A DNA stretch of 64,000 bases from Alcaligenes faecalis (GTDB lineage: Bacteria > Pseudomonadota > Gammaproteobacteria > Burkholderiales > Burkholderiaceae_B): the NCBI RefSeq assembly GCF_002443155.1, contig NZ_CP023667.1:1426001-1490000 (forward strand), in the 5' to 3' direction. Position 1 is the first letter of the stretch. Each line of letters starts with the position of its first letter. Made by a program: the position numbers and the translations under genes. Shown in pieces: positions 36,097 through 45,010 of the stretch. The notes below the pieces were generated by a model. That model had not been told where the DNA came from, made no database searches, and worked only from the letters and a program-made list of their open reading frames with translations.

Positions 36097-36128
36097 ATAA
36101 AAAAGCCGCGAACACAGCAGGCGGCTTT
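36097..36128 (-). terminator. intrinsic terminator of the gst gene
   Basis: GCCGC (36105-36109) and GCGGC (36121-36125) with an 11-base loop. On the minus strand the stem is followed by TTTTTTATG, about 25 bases after the stop of the GST gene at 36152. Confidence 0.65.
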
Positions 36129-36151
36129 GGACAGGCAAGGCAACGCAGTGC

Positions 36152-36772
36152 TTAGGGAAAACCGGCGCATTGCTCTACAAATGCAGGCCGCGCGGCCAGG
36201 CGGTGGTAGTAGTCTTCGACTGCCTTGAGCAGCGGGCGATCAAACGGCGTATTCAGCCAGCGGTGAATGGACAGGCCCAGAATGATATCGGCCAGACTGA
36301 ACTCCGGTCCGGCCGCATAGGCCTGGGTCTGCGCCAAGTGCTTTTCCAGAATCCCCATTACCTGCGTCCAGGCCGCCAAGGATGCCTGAACCTGTGAGGC
36401 GTCCTGATGCTTGGGCGACTGACGCACCAAACTCCAGAACGCATACGTCCAGGTCGGGTTCAGCTCGGACGCCTGCCAGTCCAGCCATTGATCCACTTTG
36501 GCTCGTTGCCAGGCATCTTGCGGATACAAGGCCGTTGGTGCCTGGCGGTTGGCCAGATAACGCACAATGGTATGGGACTCCCACAGCACGTGATCCCCAT
36601 CCAGCAGGACGGGGATTTTGGCGTTGGGGTTCAACGCACGGAACTCGTCCGTGTTGACGTCCTTGAAACCGATGCCCCAATCCTGCCGCTCAAATTCCAG
36701 ATTCAGCTCCGCGCAGGTCCACATGACTTTGCGCACATTGATGGAGGATTCTCTGCCAAGAATAGTCAGCAT
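36152..36772 (-). CDS. glutathione S-transferase family protein
   Basis: 206 residues, N-domain MLTILGRESSINVRKVMWTCAELNLEFERQDWG with the Ser of GRESS in the glutathione site and NPNAKIPVLLDGDHVLWESHTIVRYLA with cis-Pro and ES; C-domain with GPEFSLADIILG and LLKAVEDYYHRLAARPAF. The theta/beta-like GST pattern suggests detoxification or a reductase. It shares only moderate similarity with the GST at 31629 and stands alone, between a terminator and the ClpP-like gene. Confidence 0.92.
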   Translation of the reverse strand: MLTILGRESSINVRKVMWTCAELNLEFERQDWGIGFKDVNTDEFRALNPNAKIPVLLDGDHVLWESHTIVRYLANRQAPTALYPQDAWQRAKVDQWLDWQASELNPTWTYAFWSLVRQSPKHQDASQVQASLAAWTQVMGILEKHLAQTQAYAAGPEFSLADIILGLSIHRWLNTPFDRPLLKAVEDYYHRLAARPAFVEQCAGFP

Positions 36773-36793
36773 GATGGGGCTCTCAGGTGATAT

Positions 36794-37396
36794 TTACTTG
36801 CTGGCGGGCAGCAGTTCGTCACGACGTTCGATAATGCGAGAGATCAGGCCATACTCAATGGCTTCCTCGGCACCCATCCATTTGTCGCGTTCGATATCGT
36901 CACGTACACGTTCGATAGGTTGGCCAGTCTCACGGGCAATCACCTGAGCGATACGTTCGCGCGCTTTCATGATTTCCTGGGCTTGAATGGCCATATCGCT
37001 GGCCTGACCACCGGCGCCACCGCTGGGTTGGTGAATCAGAAAACGGGTTTGAGGCAGGCACACGCGGCGCTCGCGGGCCGCACCCAGGAACAGGTGGGTG
37101 GCAGCACTGCCAACCCAACCGGTACCGACCATGGTGACGGGCGAGGAAATAAAACGCACCACATCATGGATGGCATCGCCCGATTCCAGGTGCCCACCGG
37201 GCGAGGACACGATCATGGTGATGGGGGCGGTGGATTCGGCATCCAGCGCCAGCAGCTTGCGCACGGTTTCCGAGGCGAGCTTATCCGTGATGGTGCCAAA
37301 GACCAGCACAGTGCGGGCGCGGAAGGCTTTTTCTTCCAGAAAGGCGCTGTCTTGAGGGCTGGTATCAGAGCGAGTTTCTTTTTCTTGGCCAAGCAT
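36794..37396 (-). CDS. ClpP-like serine protease subunit (orphan)
   Basis: 200 residues from ATG 37396; an upstream in-frame extension to 37558 lacks a ribosome site and similarity. The catalytic triad is in place: S97 in GWVGSAATHLF (classical ClpP has GQAASMGAFLL there), H122 in LIHQPSGG and D171 in IERDKWM. Processing-type strand VSSPGGHLESGDAIHDVVRF is present. It is not next to clpX or lon, so it may be a second ClpP paralogue that works with another ATPase or alone. Confidence 0.9.
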   Translation of the reverse strand: MLGQEKETRSDTSPQDSAFLEEKAFRARTVLVFGTITDKLASETVRKLLALDAESTAPITMIVSSPGGHLESGDAIHDVVRFISSPVTMVGTGWVGSAATHLFLGAARERRVCLPQTRFLIHQPSGGAGGQASDMAIQAQEIMKARERIAQVIARETGQPIERVRDDIERDKWMGAEEAIEYGLISRIIERRDELLPASK

Positions 37397-37853
37397 GGGG
37401 AAAGACTCCAAGGGATAAGTATTCTGTCTGCTAAGGAAAATCGATTGCTCGACTATATCCCGGCTGATGGTCAACCGGGCTTTCACTTGGCAAATTTTGT
37501 GGTTTTTTTTGTCCGGGCCTGGGGCCGCAATAGGGCGCAACGCAAGCAGACAAAGCAAATGCAGGGCGGTCGGCCCTGCAAGCTCATCATAGTCTCATGC
37601 TTGTTGCGTGTTTTATCCAGGGAACAAGACCTTATAGTCCTGTCTCTTGGACCAGCATTACGGGAAGGGCTGATCTACACGCTGCCGCTGGGCCTGGAGA
37701 CTTGCCACAGAACCCCGATACATCATTGGAAGCGCTTCTCTCCACAGTGACACGACGCTCCCTGTCACTAAAAAAGATACCTGTCGCTACAGGCGCTTGA
37801 TGCTAAAACGGGACTGCACCAGATCAGCCCGCCAAGGTCGAAGAAGTCCCTGC
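37397..37853. other. 457-base gap with one hairpin, no gene
   Basis: No credible coding frame on either strand. TGCAGGGC (37560-37567) and GCCCTGCA (37573-37580) form an 8-bp hairpin followed on minus by TTTGCTTTG, a possible terminator for the Slam gene far upstream of it. The remainder, near 37397-37450, is presumably the clpP-like promoter. Confidence 0.5.
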
Positions 37854-39341
37854 TTAAAAACGCTTTTCCAGCTTCAGCGCGACTTCGGTTTGCTTGTATT
37901 TGAAAGCCCAGTCGATATTGCTGTTGTTGAAGGTGTGCTTCACATACAGATTGGGTGTAATGCCTTGGAACGCAAAGCGTGGCATGCCCACGTTCAGGAT
38001 ATAAATCTGTTGCCGGTCCTTGCGCAGTCCACCCAAAAACAAGTCCTCGGCATCGTGTCGAGTCTGCCGGTACAGTGCCGTGGCGTTGATGTTGAAACCC
38101 GCATCAAAGGCCCTGTAAATTCCCAGGTTTGCCATATAGCTGCGGCTTTGCGCGGTTTGTTGAGACTGCAGATTACGGGTGTAATTCAGGCCCCCGTAGA
38201 CCACGGTTTTGGCATCAATCAGATACGAGCCGTACAAGCCTATCTGGTTCTCTTTGACGCCTTCAAAGTACTGCCGTAAATCGCCTTTGTAGGACAGACT
38301 CTTGTGCTGAGCATTCACGCCTACTTGCAGCCTGTCGCTAAGATTATGCTTCCAGTCCACGCGCCCGCCCCAGGACTGATAGCTGGTGCGACGGTTGGTG
38401 TAATTGTTCTCGAACAAGGGCGTAATCGACAGATCGTTTTTAGCATCCTGGTAGTTGTAGCCCGCGTAAATAATGCTGGTGTTGTCGCTGTAATAAATGT
38501 CCTTGGGCTCGGCTTCCTTATGCTTGTCGTACAGATTGCCGTAGCTCAGACCGCGCAGAAGCAGATTGTGGTTGCCGCTTAGCTGGAAGCGCCGGTTCAA
38601 GGTCAGGTCGTAGACCATGGCCGTGGATTTGACCGGGTCTGGCATCTTGCGCACTGACGGAAAGCACCCAAAGAAATAGCAGGTAAAGAAGGTGTCTTCC
38701 TGGCCGTTTTCCTTGTTGATATTGCTGTTGTAGCCCAGGCCAATCGAGGCTGAACCATGCCAGGCATTGCGGTCCTGCAAAGCACCCTGGAAGCCTTCGA
38801 TCACGGGCCGTACTTCTTCTGGAATACCGGCAGAGGAAATCTGGCTGAACAGCTCCTTGGCTTCGCTGGATTGATAGTCCTCGAACAGCAGGCGGGCCAG
38901 TTCCAGCTTGGCGCGCATCATATTGGGATCGCTTTCCTGAGCCTGGCGCAGCTTGCTGATAGCCAAGCTGTGATTGTCCTTGCTACGGGCCACCATCCCT
39001 TGAGCCATCAACACCAGGGCAGGGTTGTGGCCGGGCAGCTCCTGATACTTTTCTACAAACTGATCCACCTTGGCCCACTGTTGCAGATTGATGGCGACAT
39101 AAATGGCCGGTTCCAGATCGGTCAGCGTGGCATCGACGCTATAGGTTGTGCCGTTGATGGTGATCAGGGCTGATGGGTCCACATCAGGCGGGGTTTCTTC
39201 CACTAAATGGGAGCGTTCGCGTTCGTTCAGATTGCGGTCGATTTGATTCAGAAGTCGGCGCGTATCGTCGTCGTTGGCTTGCACCGCGCTGGATGCCATG
39301 GCCAGCAGCAGGCACAAAAGGGGAAGGGCTCGCCCATGCAT
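37854..39341 (-). CDS. Slam-type outer-membrane translocon (DUF560)
   Basis: 495 residues: signal peptide (about 1-22), a periplasmic helical domain with TPR-like repeats (WAKVDQFVEKYQELPGHNPALVLMAQGMVARSKDN and LAISKLRQAQESDPNMMRAKLELARLLF), then a 14-strand-type beta barrel from about residue 200, ending in the barrel signal LEKRF. Slam proteins carry surface lipoproteins or secreted hemophores across the outer membrane. The gene directly upstream encodes a likely substrate, and a TonB receptor precedes that. Confidence 0.92.
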   Translation of the reverse strand: MHGRALPLLCLLLAMASSAVQANDDDTRRLLNQIDRNLNERERSHLVEETPPDVDPSALITINGTTYSVDATLTDLEPAIYVAINLQQWAKVDQFVEKYQELPGHNPALVLMAQGMVARSKDNHSLAISKLRQAQESDPNMMRAKLELARLLFEDYQSSEAKELFSQISSAGIPEEVRPVIEGFQGALQDRNAWHGSASIGLGYNSNINKENGQEDTFFTCYFFGCFPSVRKMPDPVKSTAMVYDLTLNRRFQLSGNHNLLLRGLSYGNLYDKHKEAEPKDIYYSDNTSIIYAGYNYQDAKNDLSITPLFENNYTNRRTSYQSWGGRVDWKHNLSDRLQVGVNAQHKSLSYKGDLRQYFEGVKENQIGLYGSYLIDAKTVVYGGLNYTRNLQSQQTAQSRSYMANLGIYRAFDAGFNINATALYRQTRHDAEDLFLGGLRKDRQQIYILNVGMPRFAFQGITPNLYVKHTFNNSNIDWAFKYKQTEVALKLEKRF

Positions 39342-39395
39342 GAATGAAAACCTTGCAAGAAAAAGGGGAGATGGACGCAGGGTCCGGAGAGAAAG

Positions 39396-39416
39396 GGGAT
39401 CGAGCTTGTCGATCCC
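39396..39416 (-). terminator. hairpin between the Slam substrate and Slam genes
   Basis: GGGATCGA (39396-39403), loop GCTTG, TCGATCCC (39409-39416). On minus it is followed by CTTTCTCTCC. It may be an attenuating terminator that sets less Slam than substrate, a layout common for exporter genes behind abundant cargo. Confidence 0.55.
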
Positions 39417-39459
39417 TCTTTTCTTATGGCAACACTAGAGTGTTGTCAGCTACCCGTTA

Positions 39460-40338
39460 TTAGCGGGCACCGCCGAAGGCCATGTCTTTGGCACCGTTGG
39501 CTGGGTTGTAGTAAATACCTGCCAAGGCTTCTGCTTGGGAACCGTAGAATTGGCCTCGAATTTTCGAGGAGTCACTAAAGTCTTGTGCAAATTGGCCATT
39601 GGAAGCAATGGAGGTGCCGTTGAAGTTCACACCACCGACAGAGCCAGCCAATGTACCGCTACCGCCGCCGTAGTTAGCTGTCAAAACGCCGCTAAATACA
39701 CCACCTTGAGTGCCTGGATTGTATTTACGTACAGCTACAACGTTGTATTCAGCATTGACCAGAGCAGGCATGGCAGTGGTTGGGTTTTCGCCTGTGTAGA
39801 ACACTGTGCGGTCTGCGCTGTTCATGTTCAAGTTGGTGCTGCTGCCTTGGCTAGGGTTGGCGACGCGCGGAGCCCATTCACCAAAATACACTTCTTGACC
39901 AGAAACTTTTGCCACGACCTCACCGCCGAAGTGTGGGTAGCCAGTCAGGGGGTCGTTCATTTGACGATAAGCGTAGATTTGAGTGCCGGCACCAGTACCG
40001 CTGCTAATCGTGTGACGCCAAGTTTCAGAGATTTTCGTGCCAGCAGGCATTTCAATGTAACCATGGCCGTCTGCATTGCTTAACACCTGGTTTGTTTGCC
40101 AAATGGGACCGCTCTTGAAGCTGACCACACCCGACTGATCGGCTGGGTTCGCAGTGTAAGGACCGGTGCCGGGCATGGAGATGCCTGCTTCGCCGATAGC
40201 CATCATCGTGGAGGGTTTGTCAGCAACGACAAAACCTTTGGAAGCGCCACCTGCAACGGGGGCGGCGAAGCTGCTGGCGGAGGCCAGCAGGAAAGCCGAA
40301 ACAATAGCCAGTTTTTGTACATTCAGACTTGCTTTCAT
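39460..40338 (-). CDS. Slam-dependent secreted protein, hemophilin-like
   Basis: 292 residues from ATG 40338, with GGAG seven bases upstream. A signal peptide ends in SSFA|APVAGG without a lipobox Cys, so the protein is not lipidated. The N-terminal part is an adhesive/handle type domain with many Gly, Ser and Asn. The C-terminal 100 residues (ANYGGGSGTLAGSVGGVNFNG, RGQFYGSQAEALAGIYYNP) look like the eight-strand barrel of TbpB, HpuA and hemophilins that Slam recognises. With a TonB receptor upstream it fits the HphA-HphR-HsmA hemophore system of Acinetobacter. Haem binding is inferred, not shown. Confidence 0.75.
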   Translation of the reverse strand: MKASLNVQKLAIVSAFLLASASSFAAPVAGGASKGFVVADKPSTMMAIGEAGISMPGTGPYTANPADQSGVVSFKSGPIWQTNQVLSNADGHGYIEMPAGTKISETWRHTISSGTGAGTQIYAYRQMNDPLTGYPHFGGEVVAKVSGQEVYFGEWAPRVANPSQGSSTNLNMNSADRTVFYTGENPTTAMPALVNAEYNVVAVRKYNPGTQGGVFSGVLTANYGGGSGTLAGSVGGVNFNGTSIASNGQFAQDFSDSSKIRGQFYGSQAEALAGIYYNPANGAKDMAFGGAR

Positions 40339-40402
40339 TACGAACTCCATTAAGTGAAGAAAAAGGGCGTTTTTACGAAAACGACCAAAAAAACTGATTA
40401 AC

Positions 40403-43400
40403 TTAAAAACGTGCTGTCATACCGACGCGCACTGTTCGCCCAGGGGCCGGAATAGAGGTGCGGGCCATGGGATCCAGGTAGTACTGATTGGTGAGATTGC
40501 TGATCGCCACGTCTACATTCAGGTTCTTCTGCACCTGATAGCTGGCGTAGGCATCAAAGACCAGGATCGGGTTCCAGTAGTTGGCTCGGTTATAGGCCCA
40601 GCCCATAGCTCCAAAGGCACCCTCGTCTTTGTTCTTGGCGGCACTGTGATAAACGGCGCGTGCACCCAGCAATAGCTTCTTTTCCAGGAGACGAGCACCT
40701 ACATCCAGATTCAGTGAGTACTGGGGTTGCAGACTGGTTCTGGCAAAGGTGCGAGGGAAGCCACCATCTACGCAGCCAGGGACGTTGCGACCACCTGACG
40801 CTCCAGGAATGGGATTAAAAGTTTGTGCGTAGTCGTGGTCGCACAGTTGTTGTTTCAGGCGGTACGTGCCACCAAAGTTGGCAAAGTATTTGCCACTATC
40901 CACCCGAGCTTGCAGTTCAATGCCGGACATTTTTTTCTCGGCAAATTGCACGACATTGAAGTCCCAATCCCGGTCTATATAGTCTTTGATGCGGTTATTG
41001 AAGTAGTTGATCCTGATGTCTGCGTAGTCCAGGCTGGGAAAGTAGCCGCTCAGGTTGTGGGCATAACCAATTTCCCAGTTGTAGGCATGCTCCGGGCTAA
41101 CTGCGACACCTGTGGAGCTTTTGCTGCTGCCAGCCATTGCCATGGAGGACTCAAACAGGCTAGGGAAGCGGACAAACTCGTTGTACCGCGCATAGATACG
41201 GATATCGTCTGTGACGAAAGCAGTCAGCCCAATATGGGGAACCCAAGCGTGATCTTTTTGCTTTTTGGGCTCTTCCCATTTATTCGGTATTTCAGACTCA
41301 TCTTGATAAACTGGCTTTCGGTTGGCATTCGATGCAATATATTTATCCACTGTGCCTTTTTGGCCCTGGGCATCGGTGACCTTCTCACTTGTATCGATTT
41401 CGCCATTCGTGAAGGGGTTGTTTGCAGTAAAGCCGGCATGTGATTGGCCAGATGGCACAAAAACTGATTCGTCTGTGTAGCGATACCCGTTGACCTTCCC
41501 TCGTTGCAGTTGGTCACCCATAAACTCCTCAGGGGTTAAGAGGGGGCCATCAACAAAACTGGGGTCAAAGTCATACCAGGTTTGCCAGTCTTCTTTGTAT
41601 TTTTCATAGGCTGGCGTCAAGCTTTGAATAATCTTGTTCTCATACGCGTTTGCCTCTTGATCCGTCATCAAACGCTGTACTTGATAGTTGTAGCCCGTCA
41701 GAGCGGGCCTAATAGCCCAATCCTTATGTTGCTGGCTACGCATCTCGGCCAGCTTGTCGTCATACGACCAATAGTCGCTGTAACGAGCGCCAGCATTCAC
41801 CTGCAACCAGTCGATCGGGCGCCAATCAAAATTAAAACCAAAGTTCCATTGTTGGCGGGTGCCCGAACGCGGCCCCATATGGTTTACGCCCCAGTTCAGT
41901 TCAGTCAGGTGCGTGAGGTTTTCCGAAGCGTCATGCTGTTTGAGTTTTTCGCGCGTAAAGTCCGCTTGCAAGCTCAAGTCCAGGGTGGAGTGCAAAGTCA
42001 TTTCATTGCTCAGGTTCAAACCTGTGCGACGGTGATCGGTAATTTGCAAGGCGCGAGGCACAATGTTGAAACGACCATCCGCATTGGATTCTTTATCGGG
42101 TGGAGTCGTAGGGACGTTGGCACACATGGGTAGATCTCTGCCAAGGACGTGGCAATCCGTATAGTCATCCCACGCGTGATCCCGACCATTCCACCCGTCG
42201 CCTTGAGTGCCATAGATAACGTCACCGTTCTGATGGCGAGCACTGTCGCTTTGGGTAATCCAGGCGCCGGCTTTCAAGTTGATGAAACGGTTACCTTCGG
42301 GGTTCCAGGAGTAGTTCAGATTCCAGGTGTCTTGTTTGACCTTGCTATAGGGGTTCTCGTTTTGCAGAATCTTTTTCTCGCCCTGACCATCCAGCGCATG
42401 CACGGCCCAGACCACGTTCCAAGGCACACTCTCGCCAAAGGTATGGTTGCTGCGCATGTAGCTCATATCAATGGCTTGATCGTGAGGTAAGCGCAGCGTT
42501 CCCTTGAGCAGGGTGGTTTCCAGTTCGCTGGATGTGTTCAGGACCTCTTCACCGGGGCGGAAATATTTGGCGATGTAGCTGATGCTTGGGGATGAGAAGC
42601 CCGGCCTTTTATCGTTCTTGGCATCTTCCTGCCACGAGTCGTACTCGTATTTCTCGCTACCCTTTTTACCGCTGTAATAGTTGCCGCGACTGCGGTAGCT
42701 GTATGCGGCCAGCAGGTCAAAGTTCTCTTGTTTGGTTGCGATTGCCAGGCGATAGGAGTGGTCTTCGAAGTTGAAGTTCTTGCCGCCATTGCCTTCTTTA
42801 GGCATACGCTCTGGCGAAACGGATCCCGGCAGAATGACGCCGTTAGTACCACCTTTATCAAATACTGCGCCAGGGATGTCTCTATAGTCTTTACCGAACA
42901 CTCCGAACGAACGCTCATTCGGCTTGGTCGAATTCGTCGCCGTTTCCGCCTTCAGCTCAATCCCGAAGGTCTCGCCCGGTTTGACAATATCCTCCACCTG
43001 CAGCGTGCGGATCTGCACCGATCCGCCAATCCCGCTGGCTCCCGACGTTGCCGACACGCCTTTTTCCACCAGAATGCTGCTGATCATATTGGGATCAACA
43101 TAGTTGCGGTTGGCGACCCCGGCCGGTCCCAGCCAGACTGATGTTGCCTGTTCCGTGCCGTCAATCGTCAGTGGAATTCGGCCTTCACCCTGGATACCGC
43201 GAATGTTCGGGTCCAGCGCACCGCTATTGCGAGAGTCCCCCGCATACACACCGTTCAGGCCCTTGAACAAATCCCCCACGGAGCTGCCCTTGTACAGCTC
43301 GATCTCTTCCTTGCCGGCGTACACATTGGAGACGTCTTTCTCGAATACATCGGTTTTGCCGGCCTCATCGCGGGTTTCACGCACGACGGTAATGGTGTCC

Positions 43401-43570
43401 AGACGAGTGGCTCTGTCCGTGTCTTTCTGGCTCTCGTCCTGACGGGAGGAGGGGGGGGAGCTGCCCACGCTTTGGGCCTGTGTCTGCGCGGCCCAGGAGG
43501 CCAGAATCAAGGCATACACCAGCGGCTTGAGCGCGTGTTTTTTTGTGTAGGGTGAAAGGGTAGCGGACAT
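40403..43570 (-). CDS. large TonB-dependent receptor, probably the hemophore receptor
   Basis: 1055 residues with a signal peptide (about 1-32), TonB box LDTITVV (57-63), a plug domain (KTDVFEKDVSNVYAGKEEIELYKG, RIPLTIDGTEQAT), and a 22-strand barrel that ends in GMTARF with the terminal Phe. At over 1000 residues it is longer than typical siderophore receptors and in the range of haem, transferrin and hemophore receptors with large extracellular loops. It heads a group with the Slam substrate and Slam. A Fur box lies 120 bases upstream. An alternative is that it takes up the metallophore of the neighbouring cluster. Confidence 0.9.
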   Translation of the reverse strand: MSATLSPYTKKHALKPLVYALILASWAAQTQAQSVGSSPPSSRQDESQKDTDRATRLDTITVVRETRDEAGKTDVFEKDVSNVYAGKEEIELYKGSSVGDLFKGLNGVYAGDSRNSGALDPNIRGIQGEGRIPLTIDGTEQATSVWLGPAGVANRNYVDPNMISSILVEKGVSATSGASGIGGSVQIRTLQVEDIVKPGETFGIELKAETATNSTKPNERSFGVFGKDYRDIPGAVFDKGGTNGVILPGSVSPERMPKEGNGGKNFNFEDHSYRLAIATKQENFDLLAAYSYRSRGNYYSGKKGSEKYEYDSWQEDAKNDKRPGFSSPSISYIAKYFRPGEEVLNTSSELETTLLKGTLRLPHDQAIDMSYMRSNHTFGESVPWNVVWAVHALDGQGEKKILQNENPYSKVKQDTWNLNYSWNPEGNRFINLKAGAWITQSDSARHQNGDVIYGTQGDGWNGRDHAWDDYTDCHVLGRDLPMCANVPTTPPDKESNADGRFNIVPRALQITDHRRTGLNLSNEMTLHSTLDLSLQADFTREKLKQHDASENLTHLTELNWGVNHMGPRSGTRQQWNFGFNFDWRPIDWLQVNAGARYSDYWSYDDKLAEMRSQQHKDWAIRPALTGYNYQVQRLMTDQEANAYENKIIQSLTPAYEKYKEDWQTWYDFDPSFVDGPLLTPEEFMGDQLQRGKVNGYRYTDESVFVPSGQSHAGFTANNPFTNGEIDTSEKVTDAQGQKGTVDKYIASNANRKPVYQDESEIPNKWEEPKKQKDHAWVPHIGLTAFVTDDIRIYARYNEFVRFPSLFESSMAMAGSSKSSTGVAVSPEHAYNWEIGYAHNLSGYFPSLDYADIRINYFNNRIKDYIDRDWDFNVVQFAEKKMSGIELQARVDSGKYFANFGGTYRLKQQLCDHDYAQTFNPIPGASGGRNVPGCVDGGFPRTFARTSLQPQYSLNLDVGARLLEKKLLLGARAVYHSAAKNKDEGAFGAMGWAYNRANYWNPILVFDAYASYQVQKNLNVDVAISNLTNQYYLDPMARTSIPAPGRTVRVGMTARF

Positions 43571-43690
43571 AAAACGAACCAGGGCTCCGTGCGAAAAATA
43601 ACAATCTGTCGTGGGGAAATACTTCCCGTTTAATGGCCAGGCTCACCACTTGTCTCAAAAGGTGAGGAAAGGCACGGGGATATTATTCAC

Positions 43691-43709
43691 ATTAATGAGA
43701 ATAATTATC
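43691..43709. promoter_or_regulatory. Fur box ahead of the TonB-dependent receptor
   Basis: ATTAATGAGAATAATTATC agrees with the classical 19-bp Fur consensus at 15 positions. It lies 121 bases upstream of the receptor start in the 317-base gap between the receptor and the AraC gene. Iron-responsive expression of the receptor, hemophilin-like and Slam genes is expected. Confidence 0.8.
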
Positions 43710-43842
43710 ACTTAGATTGATATGCGGGACGGAGCAATTCCTATGCAGGATCGGAAATCCGCTGCAATTGCAGGAATTTGTCAAAGCAGAAAGGGAACTT
43801 TTCAGGGAGAGGGCCGCAGGGGGCGGCCCGAAAAGAAGGGTG

Positions 43843-43864
43843 GGCCTCTATGAATGCAGAGGCC
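43843..43864. terminator. hairpin after the AraC gene
   Basis: GGCCTCT (43843-43849) and AGAGGCC (43858-43864) with an 8-base loop; a second hairpin, GGGCCGC/GCGGCCC, lies at 43811-43829. Both are within 80 bases of the AraC stop on the minus strand. Neither has a T-run. Confidence 0.4.
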
Positions 43865-43887
43865 GAAAACAGCGAAAATACAAGGGT

Positions 43888-44865
43888 TTAGGCGCGCTTG
43901 TTGCCAAAAATGGATTTGGGCGAGCGGCCAAAGTAGCGCGTAAAGGCGACGGAAAAATTGTTGGGGTATTTGTAGCCGACTTGCCAGGCGGCCTGGGCTA
44001 CTTGTTGGCCGGACTCCAGCAAGGTATAGGCTTTGCGCATACGCAGTTCCAGCAGCAGGCCGATAGGCGTGTTGTCGTACAGATAGCGAAAACCTTCTTT
44101 AAGTTTGTGCTCGTTAATGCCCACCGTCGTCGCCAGATACTCTACCGTGATTTGCTGGTCCAGTTGCGAGCTGAGCAAATCGCGTGCTCGCTCAACCCGC
44201 TGAATATCATCCACCGACAGCGGGGCGCTGTTGGGGGCGTCGGGCGGAGCCAGGCGGTTGAACTGTTCGGCCAGCAAGCTTAGCGCATGGATTTGCAGGT
44301 TCAGCCTGTGGTTATGGATGGGCTGCTCCGGGGTGCACGGCTGCATATAGCGTGCCAGTGCCGCCGCATGGGCCATGGTGGCCTGGCTGCTGGCATGAAA
44401 GGACAGGCGATGCAGTCCCACACAATCCATCAACTGGGTGGCGCGTTCCGGGCCCACGTATTTGTTCAAGGCCGCCTCGCTGATGACCAGCCGTAATTGC
44501 GATACGGATTGGTCCTCTTGATAGTGACGTTCCCCCCGCAGGGATCGGAAAGCCGTCACCGTGGTATGGCCTGCCTTGAACAGCAGATCTGAACTCTCCC
44601 GACCCTGATAGGCCGATTGTCCTTGCAGACCCACGGTCACCACAATGACACGGCCCGCATGGGGGCCGTTGCTTTCTTCAACCAGCGATCGGCTGGGGTG
44701 ATAGTGCAAACGGCCCAACAAAAACCCTTGTTCCAGTTCCACGCATTCGGAATAGCAGTGGCCCAGTTCTTCGGGTAGTTGCAGCCGGACTCGGCCATCG
44801 CTCAGAGCGCGGCATGACCTGGGTTCATCCGTGGTTAAGCGATAGCCAAATTTGCGCGTGCTCAT
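43888..44865 (-). CDS. AraC-family regulator, PchR/PdtC-like
   Basis: 325 residues from ATG 44865, five bases after AGGAG; ATG 44868 is too close to it. The N-terminal region (about 1-220) is of the PchR type with RLQLPEELGHCYSECVELEQGF, and the C-terminal HTH pair reads TVEYLATTVGINEHKLKEGFRYLYDNT and VAQAAWQVGYKYPNNFSVAFTRYFGRSPK. PchR-type proteins sense a siderophore that has entered the cell and activate its genes. It diverges from the methyltransferase and lies between the receptor group and the thiocarboxylate cluster, so it may control both. Confidence 0.9.
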   Translation of the reverse strand: MSTRKFGYRLTTDEPRSCRALSDGRVRLQLPEELGHCYSECVELEQGFLLGRLHYHPSRSLVEESNGPHAGRVIVVTVGLQGQSAYQGRESSDLLFKAGHTTVTAFRSLRGERHYQEDQSVSQLRLVISEAALNKYVGPERATQLMDCVGLHRLSFHASSQATMAHAAALARYMQPCTPEQPIHNHRLNLQIHALSLLAEQFNRLAPPDAPNSAPLSVDDIQRVERARDLLSSQLDQQITVEYLATTVGINEHKLKEGFRYLYDNTPIGLLLELRMRKAYTLLESGQQVAQAAWQVGYKYPNNFSVAFTRYFGRSPKSIFGNKRA

Positions 44866-44920
44866 CATTTCTCCTGCTAAAAGCGCCTCGCATATGAATT
44901 GCTCCGTTCAGCATAGATCT

Positions 44921-44945
44921 TAATGCAAATAATTCTCATTAAATA
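44921..44945. promoter_or_regulatory. Fur-like box between the AraC and methyltransferase genes
   Basis: The stretch AATGCAAATAATTCTCATTA (about 44922-44941) is a partial match to the Fur consensus and, read in reverse, contains TTAATGAGAAT exactly as in the box at 43691. It lies 55 bases upstream of the AraC start and about 70 upstream of the methyltransferase start. Confidence 0.6.
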
Positions 44946-45010
44946 TATATCATTTCTAGCTGTGATGGCAGAGGGAAGGGCCATTGTGGAATTCACGGAG
45001 GTAAAAAACA

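Noticed and set aside
36794..37558. 54-residue N-terminal extension of the ClpP-like protein
   Set aside because: No ribosome site, no similarity, and the shorter form already covers all of the ClpP fold.
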